The notes under the pieces: model-generated
What the model was told of the DNA's origin: nothing
What the model saw: only the letters and a program-made list of their open reading frames with translations
The model's database searches: none
Shown here: piece after piece, positions 1 through 8,767 of the stretch
How positions within the stretch are numbered: the stretch's first letter is position 1
Layout: each line of letters starts with the position of its first letter
Position numbers and translations under genes: made by a program
Source: Spirosoma montaniterrae
GTDB lineage: Bacteria > Bacteroidota > Bacteroidia > Cytophagales > Spirosomataceae
Direction: 5' to 3'
Length of the DNA stretch: 64,000 nt
Assembly: GCF_001988955.1 (NCBI RefSeq)
Contig: NZ_CP014263.1
Coordinates: forward strand, 4,834,501 to 4,898,500

Positions 1-65
1 GAAGTCAGCAGCGTAAGGCCGGTAATAAAAATGGTTTTCATCGGGTTTGTGAGTTTATGTGTGTT

Positions 66-146
66 AAACGCAGAGGTGCAGAGACTTATGCAGAGACCGC
101 TGAGTACTCCGTGAACGCTGCATCAATCTCTGGCACCTCTGCGTTT
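66..146. repeat. Inverted-repeat element, AAACGCAGAG type
   Basis: The arms at 66-79 and 133-146 are perfect complements (AAACGCAGAGGTGC and its reverse complement). They continue inward as an imperfect stem of CAGAGA-like units. The right arm ends 2 bp from the stop codon of the metallophosphoesterase gene at 149, so the element could act as a terminator or 3' end stabiliser. Related elements lie at 13573-13680, 17373-17456 and 47814-47884. I do not know a named family for it. Confidence 0.8.
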
Positions 147-148
147 GA

Positions 149-1444
149 CTAACTTTTTACTAATTCAAAAACCGTAATCTCCGGTAAAATACCCACGCGG
201 CCCGGATAACCGATGTAGCCGAAGCCCCGGTTTACATACAGCCGCTGATCGCCTTCCTGATACAATCCCGCCCACTGCTTGTAAAAATATTGCGCCGGAC
301 TCCATCGCACCCCCGGAATTTCAACGCCGAACTGTGCACCATGCGTGTGTCCGCTGAACGTAACGTCGATGTCAGAGTAATCGGGCCGTACCTGCGCGTC
401 CCAGTGTGTGGGGTCGTGGGAGAGGAGCAGCTTAACAGGAGCTTCCTGCGTACCCTGATACGCTTTCGCGAGGTTACCCGCCCGCAAAGCCGCCGGGCCG
501 AAGCCGAGGTTCTGCACGCCAATCAGGGCCAGTTTATCCCCGTTTTGGTCGAGAATCCGGTTTTCATCCAGCAGAATGTTCCAGCCCATTTGCTTGTGTG
601 CCGCAATCACATTCAGCACATTTTGCCGTTCGGCCTGTTGGCTTTCCCACCGCACGTATTTGCCGTAGTCGTGGTTGCCGAGCGTGGAGAACACGCCAAG
701 CGGTGACTTGACCTTGTCGAAGATAGTAATAAACTCGTTTACCTCTTCGGCGTGGCTGTTCACTAAGTCGCCGGTAAAGAAAACGAGGTCGGGCTTTTCG
801 CGCAGTAGCATCTCGACGCCCCCTTTTACGGCGGTGCGATTGAAAAAACTACCCGAATGAATATCAGACAGTTGAGCGATTTTTATTCCGTTGAAGCCTG
901 ATGGCAAATTTTTGAGCGGCAGTTTGATTCGCCGAATCCGGTAGTCGTGCGCCCCCGACAAAATGCCGAATGTAAAACCTACAAGCGGCACGGAACCCAC
1001 TACAAGTGCGGTTTTCATCAGAAAATCGGAGCGCGAAATGGCATCCTGCGGCACCATTTCACCTGATGGAATGGTTTTCTGCGTTGAATCGACAACGGCC
1101 TCGCGAACTTCGGGTTTGTAAAACAACGACACTACCCAGCGAAACAACCGCCCTATGTCGTCGACCAGAATGATAAGAATGGCGAAAACTTTTGAGAAGT
1201 ACGGAATCACGATACTTGCCCATAGAAACGTGCGCGTGTTTTTACCGAAGGTGTCGGGCGGTAGAAACTGCATAGCCAGATAAACCAAGAGAGCCAGCCC
1301 CGTAAATCCCCAGTAAATAATCGCGATGGTTCGTTGGGTGCTGTCGGTGGCCGAGCGGCTGAGGGTTTTAACGGCCTGCCAAACGTACCAGTCGATCAGC
1401 AGCATCAGGGCGGGCAGAATAAAAAAGAAAGCGGTACGATTCAT
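149..1444 (-). CDS. Membrane-anchored metallophosphoesterase
   Basis: A 431-residue protein with an N-terminal membrane region (hydrophobic segments near residues 5-25, 40-60, 72-95 and 143-163) and a C-terminal calcineurin-like phosphoesterase domain from about residue 185. The metal-binding motifs are all visible: SDIHSG (D194, H196), TGDLVNS (D226), GNHDYG (N257, H258), a later SHDP and finally GHTHG. This arrangement resembles the YkuE/YaeI group of phosphoesterases, some of which act on lipid-linked substrates such as UDP-diacylglucosamine. The substrate here cannot be told from sequence. The gene stands alone, and its stop codon is next to an inverted-repeat element. Confidence 0.88.
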   Translation of the reverse strand: MNRTAFFFILPALMLLIDWYVWQAVKTLSRSATDSTQRTIAIIYWGFTGLALLVYLAMQFLPPDTFGKNTRTFLWASIVIPYFSKVFAILIILVDDIGRLFRWVVSLFYKPEVREAVVDSTQKTIPSGEMVPQDAISRSDFLMKTALVVGSVPLVGFTFGILSGAHDYRIRRIKLPLKNLPSGFNGIKIAQLSDIHSGSFFNRTAVKGGVEMLLREKPDLVFFTGDLVNSHAEEVNEFITIFDKVKSPLGVFSTLGNHDYGKYVRWESQQAERQNVLNVIAAHKQMGWNILLDENRILDQNGDKLALIGVQNLGFGPAALRAGNLAKAYQGTQEAPVKLLLSHDPTHWDAQVRPDYSDIDVTFSGHTHGAQFGVEIPGVRWSPAQYFYKQWAGLYQEGDQRLYVNRGFGYIGYPGRVGILPEITVFELVKS

Positions 1445-1581
1445 GTGTTCGCCGAACAGTTAGCAGCCAGCAGTTGTCAGGTTTCAACCCATGATTCCAA
1501 TCGTGGGCGGGCTGCGTGTTGCTAACGGAAACGGGAGACGTAAAGTTTTGTATTGGTTTGCCAGCGGCTGTTCCAAACAAA

Positions 1582-1620
1582 AGCCGCTACGTTCGCCCGG
1601 AATGGCGGAACGCAGCGGCT
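1582..1620 (-). terminator. Rho-independent terminator of the DoxX gene
   Basis: A 13-bp stem with one mismatch (1582-1594 with 1608-1620) encloses a 13-nt loop. Read on the minus strand it is followed by TTTTGTTTGG. It lies just downstream of the DoxX gene that ends at 1642. Confidence 0.65.
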
Positions 1621-1641
1621 GATATGTGATACACGCCGTGC

Positions 1642-2055
1642 TTATGCGTTTGCTTGCCTCCCGCGCTTCTCCAGCGTATAGATTGTAAATAACACGATTA
1701 GCATCACGACGGGCGGTACCAACGTCCCCAGACTTGGTTCAACGGCTAACCACGACGCGAAAGCACCGACAAAGTTGATGGTGAAGCCAGCATAGGCCCA
1801 CTCGCGAAGCAGGCGGTAACGGGTTTGCCAGAGTGTGATGACGCCCAGCAGTTTAGCCGTACCAACAATAACCAAAACGTAGATTGGATAACCCAAAAGG
1901 CGCATGGCTTCCTGCCCATTTTGCTCACGCAGCACACCTGCGACGCCATCCATGACCATCGACAGCGAAAACAGGATAAATACCGTCCGGTATGTAACGT
2001 GTAGAGCGCGACCGGGGCGCGTTTGGTTTAAACCGTGGTTTGCAAGAGCTTCCAT
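1642..2055 (-). CDS. DoxX-like membrane protein
   Basis: A 137-residue, very hydrophobic protein with about four membrane segments (roughly residues 24-40, 55-73, 83-102 and 108-126). The pattern, including PIYVLVIVGTAKLLG and a short basic C-terminus, fits the DoxX-like (DoxX_2) family found widely in Bacteroidota. The family has no firm general function; some members are linked to oxidative stress or respiratory quinones. It appears monocistronic, with its own terminator downstream. It is divergent from the GlxA-type regulator at 2176, with about 120 bp between them. Confidence 0.75.
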   Translation of the reverse strand: MEALANHGLNQTRPGRALHVTYRTVFILFSLSMVMDGVAGVLREQNGQEAMRLLGYPIYVLVIVGTAKLLGVITLWQTRYRLLREWAYAGFTINFVGAFASWLAVEPSLGTLVPPVVMLIVLFTIYTLEKRGRQANA

Positions 2056-2175
2056 GACTTGTCGTTTTTTAGCGTTTGAACAGGATAAAATTACTACCCA
2101 AAAAGCCTGTGCCAGGGGTAGAAATCCGCCAGAAAACGGGTTGATTGCGACGGGTCTTTTACGTACATTTAAAGT

Positions 2176-3159
2176 ATGAAACGCGTTTCAATCCTAATCC
2201 CGCAGGGTGCCATTCTGGGTAGTGTCGAAGGGCCGCGCCAGGTGCTTACCGAAGTGAATAAACTCTTGCAAAGCCAGGGAAAACCGGCCCTGTTCGACGT
2301 AAAGCTGGTGGGGCTAAACCGTGAGGTGGCCGTGGCCGGTGGCAAATACACTGTCTTTACCGACGCGCTTATCGGCGATGTTCAGCGCACCGATCTGATT
2401 ATTATTCCGGCTGTGGATGGAAACCTACCGCAGGCCATCGAAAGCAACCGAGCCTTTCTGCCCTGGATTAGCGAACACTATGAGCGCGGGGCCGAGGTGG
2501 GCAGTTTGTGCGTGGGAGCCTTCCTGCTGGCGTCAACGGGTTTGCTTAATGGACGGCAGTGCGCTACGCACTGGATGGCCGCCCGCGAGTTCCGACAGCT
2601 TTTTCCCGCCGTCGAGCTGGTCGAAGACCGCATCATCACCGACGAGCAGGGCCTTTACTCCAGTGGTGGAGCTTTTTCGTACCTGAACCTGATTTTGTAC
2701 CTGATCGAAAAATACGCCGGTCGGCAGGTGGCGATCTTCATGTCGAAGGCGTTTCAGATCGAGATCGAACGGAAGAGTCAGTCGCCGTTTATTATCTTTC
2801 ATGGGCAGAAAGACCACGGCGATGAGGTGATTATCCGGGCGCAGGAGTACATCGAACAGAACGTAGCAGAGCGTATCACGGTCGACGAACTGGCCGATCA
2901 ACTGGCGTTGAGCCGCCGGAATCTGGAGCGACGGTTCAGGAAAGCTACGGCTAACTCGGTGGTTGAATACGTACAGCGCGTGAAAATTGAAGCAGCCAAG
3001 ATGAGTCTGGAATCGTCGCGCGAGAACGTCAACGAGGTAATGTACAGCGTGGGCTACTCCGACCCCAAAGCGTTCCGGCTGACGTTTCGCAAAATTACCG
3101 GCCTGTCGCCCCTCGAATATCGCCAAAAATACAACCGGGACGTAATGGCCGAGGCTTAA
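2176..3159 (+). CDS. GlxA family AraC-type transcriptional regulator
   Basis: A 327-residue two-domain regulator. Residues 1 to about 175 form a DJ-1/PfpI-like domain, with the nucleophile-elbow cysteine at C112 (GSLCVGAF). Residues from about 222 to 320 carry two AraC helix-turn-helix motifs (TVDELADQLALSRRNLERRF, then a second ending at SPLEYR). In this family the DJ-1 domain acts as a sensor rather than an enzyme. The adjacent convergent VOC-domain gene is a possible but unproven target, and so is the divergent DoxX gene. Confidence 0.88.
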   Translation: MKRVSILIPQGAILGSVEGPRQVLTEVNKLLQSQGKPALFDVKLVGLNREVAVAGGKYTVFTDALIGDVQRTDLIIIPAVDGNLPQAIESNRAFLPWISEHYERGAEVGSLCVGAFLLASTGLLNGRQCATHWMAAREFRQLFPAVELVEDRIITDEQGLYSSGGAFSYLNLILYLIEKYAGRQVAIFMSKAFQIEIERKSQSPFIIFHGQKDHGDEVIIRAQEYIEQNVAERITVDELADQLALSRRNLERRFRKATANSVVEYVQRVKIEAAKMSLESSRENVNEVMYSVGYSDPKAFRLTFRKITGLSPLEYRQKYNRDVMAEA

Positions 3160-3203
3160 CCCCACCATCACGCCCCGGCGACTTCGGGTTCGGGTACGTA
3201 TCC

Positions 3204-3638
3204 TTACGCCTGTGCTACTTCTGCGGGTTTTTCCTGCCCGGCAACGGCGTATGGCTCCATGTACATCACCTCCCAGTGGTGGCCGTCGGGGTCGTAGAAA
3301 CTGCCGCCGTACATGCCGGGCATCTCCATCATCTCTTTGGGTTTGGTGGCACCGGCAGAAAACGCATTGTTCAGCAGTTCATCGACATGGTCGCGGCTGT
3401 TGGCCGAAAGGCAGTTGATAACTGCGCTGGTTTGGGACGTATTGGCAATAGGTTTGTTCGTAAACGTCTGATAGAAATCCTCCGTCAGCAGCATAACGAA
3501 TATCGTCTCGCTGATGACAATGCAGGCTCCCTGTTCGTTCGAGAAGTCGAGGTTCTGGCTGTAGCCCAGTTTGGTGTAAAACTCGATGGAGCGGTTGAGG
3601 TCTTTAACGGGCAGGTTCACAAAAATCATCGTTGCCAT
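3204..3638 (-). CDS. VOC superfamily (glyoxalase/bleomycin resistance-like) protein
   Basis: A 144-residue protein starting MATMIFVNLPVKDLNRSIEF, the usual beginning of a VOC-fold protein. It ends with the second metal-binding half, YDPDGHHWEVMYME. The fold is used for lyases, dioxygenases and resistance proteins, and the substrate is not evident. It is convergent with the GlxA-type regulator and about 170 bp downstream of the YiaA/B gene on the same strand. Confidence 0.82.
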   Translation of the reverse strand: MATMIFVNLPVKDLNRSIEFYTKLGYSQNLDFSNEQGACIVISETIFVMLLTEDFYQTFTNKPIANTSQTSAVINCLSANSRDHVDELLNNAFSAGATKPKEMMEMPGMYGGSFYDPDGHHWEVMYMEPYAVAGQEKPAEVAQA

Positions 3639-3807
3639 TTTCGTATTTGTCTTTGGTTTACATCACAAAGATAACGGCGGCACCCAGCTACAATGGGGGC
3701 TAAATGCGGCAAGAAACGGGGTGTTTGCGGCATGTACCGATCACCGCGCCGTGGTTTGGCTACGACAACGCCACCGTAAACATGGATGGGCTGATGATGC
3801 TATGCAT

Positions 3808-4227
3808 TCAGTCTTCCTGAGTAGCTCTCACATTCGTAGGAACGCCAACAGCGTTGTCGCGGGTGTTTTTCTGAACGGCGATAGCACCAAAGAGGGCCAG
3901 CAAAAACGAGAAAGCATACACGCCTTTTTCGCTCAGCAGCAACGTAGCGTTCCAAAGACCGACAATTAGCAATAGAATGGCAGCAAGAGTTGAAATCCAC
4001 GCGATTGCATAATATAAATCGGTAACGGGAATGCCTTCGAGCCGGTCGCGGACACACTTCTGCACCGACACTGCCGAAAACAGGCCGTAGAGCAGAATGG
4101 TGAAGTAGTACCCTTTTTCGTTCAACAGCATCTCTGCATTGTAGAGGCTGACAAGGTAGCCGACGAAGCCAATGAGCAAAGCAGCCCACGACGCAAAAAT
4201 GAATGCCGCCGACGGTTTCTGGTTCAT
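3808..4227 (-). CDS. YiaA/YiaB family inner membrane protein
   Basis: A 139-residue protein made of two similar halves. Each has two membrane helices and a short basic loop (VQKCVRDRLEG in the first half, VQKNTRDNAVG in the second). This internal duplication is typical of the YiaA/YiaB family, whose function is unknown. It starts at MNQKPSAAF and is divergent from the CBM9-like gene. Confidence 0.8.
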   Translation of the reverse strand: MNQKPSAAFIFASWAALLIGFVGYLVSLYNAEMLLNEKGYYFTILLYGLFSAVSVQKCVRDRLEGIPVTDLYYAIAWISTLAAILLLIVGLWNATLLLSEKGVYAFSFLLALFGAIAVQKNTRDNAVGVPTNVRATQED

Positions 4228-4359
4228 AGTAGTACGAGTTTAGTGAAGAATAGGAGGGAGTTTGCCGGGCTAAGTTATTCGTTTTCAATCCTCCGGCAAA
4301 AAGTTTTGTCTGAACGGCTTTTGCGTCCCTATCTTGTCGAATCGTTCGCCGAAAACTAT

Positions 4360-5151
4360 ATGCCCCACTACATCGCTCACCACGTCGCCGAAACCCTGAC
4401 TATCAACGGCGACCTCAGCAAGCCCGTCTGGCAAAATGCCAACTGGAGCCACCGCTTCGTTGATATGGTCACGGGTGCGCCGGGCCTGTACGATACCCGC
4501 GCGGCCATTGTCTGGAGCGATACACACCTCTATGTAGCGTTCAGAGCCGAAGAGCCGTTTCTGGAAGCGCACCAAACGGAACGCGATTCGATAATTTTTC
4601 TCGAAAATGACCTCGAACTGTTCATCGACGGGGGAGACTGCTACTACGAACTGGAAGTAAACGCCCGCAACACGATTTATGAAGTCTTTTTCATCTGGCG
4701 CGACGCCTACCAGCGCGGTAGCCGCTTCGACGTGCCGATGTTCGACGTGCATCAGCCGGAGGCCGTTACGTTCGGGGGCGATTATGACCGCAGCGGGGCA
4801 TCGTTCTGGCGTGGTACGCACCCGCGTGGCCTGCGCTGGGCCTTCCTGAATTACGATCTGCCAGGGCTTCAAACCGCTGTTCAGATCGATGGGACGCTGA
4901 ACGACCATAGCGACATTGACCGGGGCTGGTCGCTCGAAATCGGCATTCCGTGGGTCAGTCTGACGTGGTTAGTTAATGGCCGCAGTCTGCCACCCCAGCC
5001 CGGCGACGTATGGCGGATGTTTCTGGGCCGATTTCAGAAGTTGGTGGTTTCGGGCGTTGCGATTCAGCCGCACCCGGCAATGGTAATGACCCCGCACGGT
5101 ATCTACGACACGCATCTGCCGGAGAAATGGAGCGAAGTGGCGTTTATATAA
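4360..5151 (+). CDS. Carbohydrate-binding family 9-like protein
   Basis: A protein of about 263 residues beginning MPHYIAHHVAETLTINGDLS. The frame is open upstream to 4243, but those 39 residues do not look like a signal peptide and the family usually starts here, so I chose the ATG at 4360. The pattern of a planned substitution (LSKPVWQNANW), TRAAIVWSDTHLYVAFRAEE and NDLELFIDGG is that of CBM9-like domains of cytosolic or secreted Bacteroidota proteins. With no signal peptide visible from this start, the protein may be cytosolic. Its role is not known. Confidence 0.75.
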   Translation: MPHYIAHHVAETLTINGDLSKPVWQNANWSHRFVDMVTGAPGLYDTRAAIVWSDTHLYVAFRAEEPFLEAHQTERDSIIFLENDLELFIDGGDCYYELEVNARNTIYEVFFIWRDAYQRGSRFDVPMFDVHQPEAVTFGGDYDRSGASFWRGTHPRGLRWAFLNYDLPGLQTAVQIDGTLNDHSDIDRGWSLEIGIPWVSLTWLVNGRSLPPQPGDVWRMFLGRFQKLVVSGVAIQPHPAMVMTPHGIYDTHLPEKWSEVAFI

Positions 5152-5152
5152 A

Positions 5153-5222
5153 AAATCCACAGAAAACCCGGAAGTTTCCCTCCGCGTCCTCTGTGGATTT
5201 CTCCGTAACGCTGCGTTTAAAC
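5153..5222. repeat. Inverted repeat between convergent genes
   Basis: Arms of 11 bp at 5153-5163 and 5190-5200 (AAATCCACAGA and its complement) are followed by a lone GCTGCGTTTAAA tail that matches the end of the AAACGCAG-type elements. The whole gap between the stop codons of the CBM9-like gene (5151) and the RND pump (5225) is made of this sequence. It looks like a decayed or hybrid copy. Confidence 0.55.
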
Positions 5223-5224
5223 CG

Positions 5225-8200
5225 CTACACTAATTCCGGCTCTTCTTCGCGCTTCATTTCTAAAGCCGGGTCTTTCTTGCCAAACCATTTCATCCGAATC
5301 CGCTCATTGACCCAGTACATGCAGGGTACAATTACCAGCGTCAGGATGGTGCTGAACGTCAGGCCGTAGATGATGGTCCAGGCCAGAATATTCCAGAATA
5401 CAGCACTGTCGCCACCTACGATAACGTTTGGAGCCAGATCGCGGAACAGGCCCACAAAGTCGATGGTGAGGCCGGTTGCCAGCGGTACCAGACCGAGTAC
5501 TGCCGCCGACGCCGTGAGCAATACGGGCGTCAGACGGGTAGCACCGCCTTCAATAATCGCTTCGCGGAGCGGTACACCCCGCCCACGCAACTCGTCGATG
5601 AATTCGATGAGCAGAATACCGTTTTTCACCACGATACCTGCCAGCGCGATAATCCCCACGCCCGACATAATCACCGAGAATGTCTTGCCCGTGATCATGA
5701 AGCCAAGCAATACGCCAATCAGCGACAGCAGAATGGTGAAGAAGATAATCAGCGGTTTCACGACCGAGTTAAACTGCGTCGACAGAATGAGGTAGATCAA
5801 CAACATGGCCGCGCCAAATGCTCCGAAAAGGAACGTAGCTGATTCCTGCTGATCTTCCTGCTCACCGCCAAGTTTTACGGTATAGCCATTCGGAATCTCC
5901 ATCTGATCGATAACCTGCTGAATCTGCTGGTTAATGATGTTGGCGTTGGCACCCGGCACCACGTCGGAACTGAGCGTTACGAGCCGCTCCTGATTCTTGC
6001 GGTTAATCTGGCTAAACGTGGTCGAATAGTTGATGTCGGCCACCGCCGAGATGGGCACCTGCCGCAACTGACCCCCCGAATTCATGTCGCGATACACGAT
6101 GTTCATGCTCAGGAGCTGCTCAATCTGGCTACGGTCGGTTTGCTTGAGCCGCACCATAATTGGGTACTCATCTTTTGCATCGCGGAATTTCGAGATTTCG
6201 GTGCCAAACAGAGCCGTCCGAATCGCGAACGCCACCTGCTGCGCTGAGATGCCTTCGCGTTGCGCTTTCTCTTTGTTGATATTAACCGTGATTTCGGGCT
6301 TGTTGGTAATCAGGTCCGATTTCAACTGGTCGATGCCTTCGATGCCTGCCTGCTGAATTTGGCGACGAAGGTTTTTTTCGAGTTTCGTTAACTCTGAAAA
6401 CTCTTCGCCCGCAATTTCGATGGCAATCGGTTTACCCGTTGGTGGGCCGTTTGCTTCGCGTTCTACTGAAATCTCGGTTCCGGGAATGCCCTGTACGGAT
6501 GCTCTGATTTTCTCCAGCACCTCCGCCGACGAACGCCCGCCCCGGTCCTGACCTTTCACAAAGGCCACCGTTACTTTCGATTTCTGCGGTGTTGCGTTGC
6601 GGTCGGGGTTGAAGGGGTCTCCGGCGTTTTTACCGACGTTGGCAATCACCGAGTTTACCATGTCTTCGGCTTTCTCATCTTTCAGCACCTTGAACACGCG
6701 CTGCTCAATGACCTTCGTAACAGAGTCGGTTATGCGGGCGTCGGTGCCAACGGGCATTACATTGTAGACGTATACGTAGTCGGGATCACCGCTCGGAAAG
6801 AAAATCACTTTCGGCTGAACGATGCCCATCATCACAAACGTCAGAACAAGCAGGACAAACATACTGGCAATAGCCCCCACCGGACGCCAGCCCGTGAGTA
6901 TCCACGAAATCAGGCTACGGTAGCCGCGCATCAGTTTGGGCAACCATTTATTCTGGAACGGCACAATGATGCGGGGCGTCAGAATGTAATGGTTGAAAAC
7001 ATACAGTGCGATGAAGAACACGAACAGGTTGCCAATGCCTCGGTCAATCACATAGCCCACGCCCGCCAGCGCGGTCATAATGATGAGTGGCCGTTTAATG
7101 GTGTTGAAGCTTGTATCGGCTGCATCGCCATGCTCTTCGTCGTGTCGCTTCATGAACGTTACGGCAAAGACAGGGTTCATAACATAGGCCACAAACAGCG
7201 ATGCAAACAGCGTTAAAATCAGCGTGAGCGGCAGAAACTTCATAAACTCGCCCACAATGCCCGGCCAGAACAACAGCGGGAAGAACGGCGCAATGGTCGT
7301 GAGCGTACCCGACAGTACCGGCACGAATACCTCGCCGGCAGCCGCTTTTACGGCCTGCTTGATGTCCCAGTCCTTATGCTGATTAAACAGCCGGTGCGTA
7401 TTCTCGATCACCACAATGGCGTCGTCGACCACCAGCCCCAGCCCGAGCAGGAACGCAAACAGCACGATGGTATTCAGCGTGAAAGCCGCACCCACTACCG
7501 GCCCAATGATGGGCATCATCACGAATGCGACCAACGCTGACAGCGGCACCGATAACCCCACGAAAATGGCGTCGCGTATGCCCATGAAGAACATCAGTAC
7601 CAGCACTACGAAGATAAAGCCCAGCACAACGGTGTTCACCAGGTCGTGTAGTTCGGCCCGCGTCCGCTCCGATTGGTCGGCGGTTACGGTTACGTCTAAG
7701 CCCTGCGGAAAGCGTTCAGCTTTGTATTCTTCGATGGTTTTTTCGATGCGGTCCGACGCGGCAATCAGGTTGGCACCAGCGCGTTTGATTACGTTCAGCG
7801 TAACAACGGTTTTGCCACTGAGCCGCGCAAAATCCTGCTGTTCTTCAAACGAGTCGCGCACGTCGGCAATGTCTCCTAAGCGAACCGTTGCGCCCGTAGC
7901 CGTGCGGATTTGCAGATTCTGGAGTGCCTGCACGTCCGAAAATTCGCCTTTTACCCGCAGCGTCCGCCGAACACCATCGACGTTCAAATCGCCACCCGAC
8001 ACGTTCACGTTTTCGCCCTGAACGGCCTGCTGAATATCGAAGAAAGCCAGACCCGCCGACTGCATCCGGGGCAGGTCGACGTTGATCTGAATCTCGCGCT
8101 TCAACGCCCCTACGATGTCTACCCGGCTAATTTCGGGCATGGCCTCGATGGCGTCCTGCATGTCTTCGGCGTAGGTTTTCAACTGGTTGAGCGAGAAATT

Positions 8201-8662
8201 GCCCGCCAGGTTGATGTTCATGATCGGGAACTCCGAGAAGTTAACGTCCTGCGCCGTGGGGCCATCGTCAAGCTTTTGGGGCAAATCGCGTTTGGCTTTA
8301 TCGATAGCATCACGCACGCGCTGCAAGGCTTCGCCAGTCTGCACGTCAGGGTTGAACTCGACCGTAATGAGCGAGAAATCCTGCAATGCGTTGGATTTCA
8401 CCCGCTTCACGCCCGAAATCGACTTGATCTGCTTCTCAATCGGCTTATTGATCGTGTTCTCGATATCGGCGGGTGCCGTTCCAAAATACACCGTCTGCAC
8501 GATGATGGTTGGCACCTTGATGTCGGGAAACTGCTCTTTCGGGAGGTTATTATACACCAGCAAACCGCCCAGCGTAATGATGAACGTGAAGATGTAAATC
8601 GCCGTCCGGTTCTCTACGCACCAGTTGGTAAAGCCGAGGGTTTTAATGTGTTCTGCTTTCAT
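5225..8662 (-). CDS. RND efflux transporter permease (AcrB/HAE family)
   Basis: An 1145-residue inner-membrane pump. It has the RND plan: an N-terminal helix after TNWCVENRTAIYIF, a large periplasmic porter domain, a block of helices including LGLGLVVDDAIVVIENT (the paired Asp of helix 4 in proton relay), a second periplasmic domain and a final helix block ending TLVIVPCMYW. An extra hydrophobic stretch near the middle (TIKRPLIIMTALAGVGYVID) is common in Bacteroidota homologues. It is the last gene of a four-gene operon with tetR, tolC and the adaptor. Drug and metal exporting RND subtypes cannot be separated with confidence, but the sequence favours the HAE1-like type. Confidence 0.93.
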   Translation of the reverse strand: MKAEHIKTLGFTNWCVENRTAIYIFTFIITLGGLLVYNNLPKEQFPDIKVPTIIVQTVYFGTAPADIENTINKPIEKQIKSISGVKRVKSNALQDFSLITVEFNPDVQTGEALQRVRDAIDKAKRDLPQKLDDGPTAQDVNFSEFPIMNINLAGNFSLNQLKTYAEDMQDAIEAMPEISRVDIVGALKREIQINVDLPRMQSAGLAFFDIQQAVQGENVNVSGGDLNVDGVRRTLRVKGEFSDVQALQNLQIRTATGATVRLGDIADVRDSFEEQQDFARLSGKTVVTLNVIKRAGANLIAASDRIEKTIEEYKAERFPQGLDVTVTADQSERTRAELHDLVNTVVLGFIFVVLVLMFFMGIRDAIFVGLSVPLSALVAFVMMPIIGPVVGAAFTLNTIVLFAFLLGLGLVVDDAIVVIENTHRLFNQHKDWDIKQAVKAAAGEVFVPVLSGTLTTIAPFFPLLFWPGIVGEFMKFLPLTLILTLFASLFVAYVMNPVFAVTFMKRHDEEHGDAADTSFNTIKRPLIIMTALAGVGYVIDRGIGNLFVFFIALYVFNHYILTPRIIVPFQNKWLPKLMRGYRSLISWILTGWRPVGAIASMFVLLVLTFVMMGIVQPKVIFFPSGDPDYVYVYNVMPVGTDARITDSVTKVIEQRVFKVLKDEKAEDMVNSVIANVGKNAGDPFNPDRNATPQKSKVTVAFVKGQDRGGRSSAEVLEKIRASVQGIPGTEISVEREANGPPTGKPIAIEIAGEEFSELTKLEKNLRRQIQQAGIEGIDQLKSDLITNKPEITVNINKEKAQREGISAQQVAFAIRTALFGTEISKFRDAKDEYPIMVRLKQTDRSQIEQLLSMNIVYRDMNSGGQLRQVPISAVADINYSTTFSQINRKNQERLVTLSSDVVPGANANIINQQIQQVIDQMEIPNGYTVKLGGEQEDQQESATFLFGAFGAAMLLIYLILSTQFNSVVKPLIIFFTILLSLIGVLLGFMITGKTFSVIMSGVGIIALAGIVVKNGILLIEFIDELRGRGVPLREAIIEGGATRLTPVLLTASAAVLGLVPLATGLTIDFVGLFRDLAPNVIVGGDSAVFWNILAWTIIYGLTFSTILTLVIVPCMYWVNERIRMKWFGKKDPALEMKREEEPELV

Positions 8663-8673
8663 AATACTGGAAG

Positions 8674-8766
8674 GATGGAACGCGGATTTAACGGATGTTA
8701 CGGATTAACACGGATAGTTTTAAAATCAGTGTAAATCTGTATAATCCGTTGAATCTGTGTTCCATC
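8674..8766. repeat. Inverted-repeat element, ACGGATTAACACGGAT type
   Basis: Imperfect arms of about 42 bp at 8674-8715 and 8725-8766 pair through a 9-nt loop. The arms are built of short units such as AACGGAT and ATCCGTT. The element fills the gap between the RND adaptor stop (8768) and the pump start (8662), inside the operon. Its right arm is about 33/40 identical to 28571-28610, which lies inside another gene. Confidence 0.8.
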
Positions 8767-8767
8767 A

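Noticed and set aside
7910..8734. A 274-codon frame antisense to the RND pump
   Set aside because: It mirrors a pump whose whole length is family-consistent, and it ends inside an inverted-repeat element.
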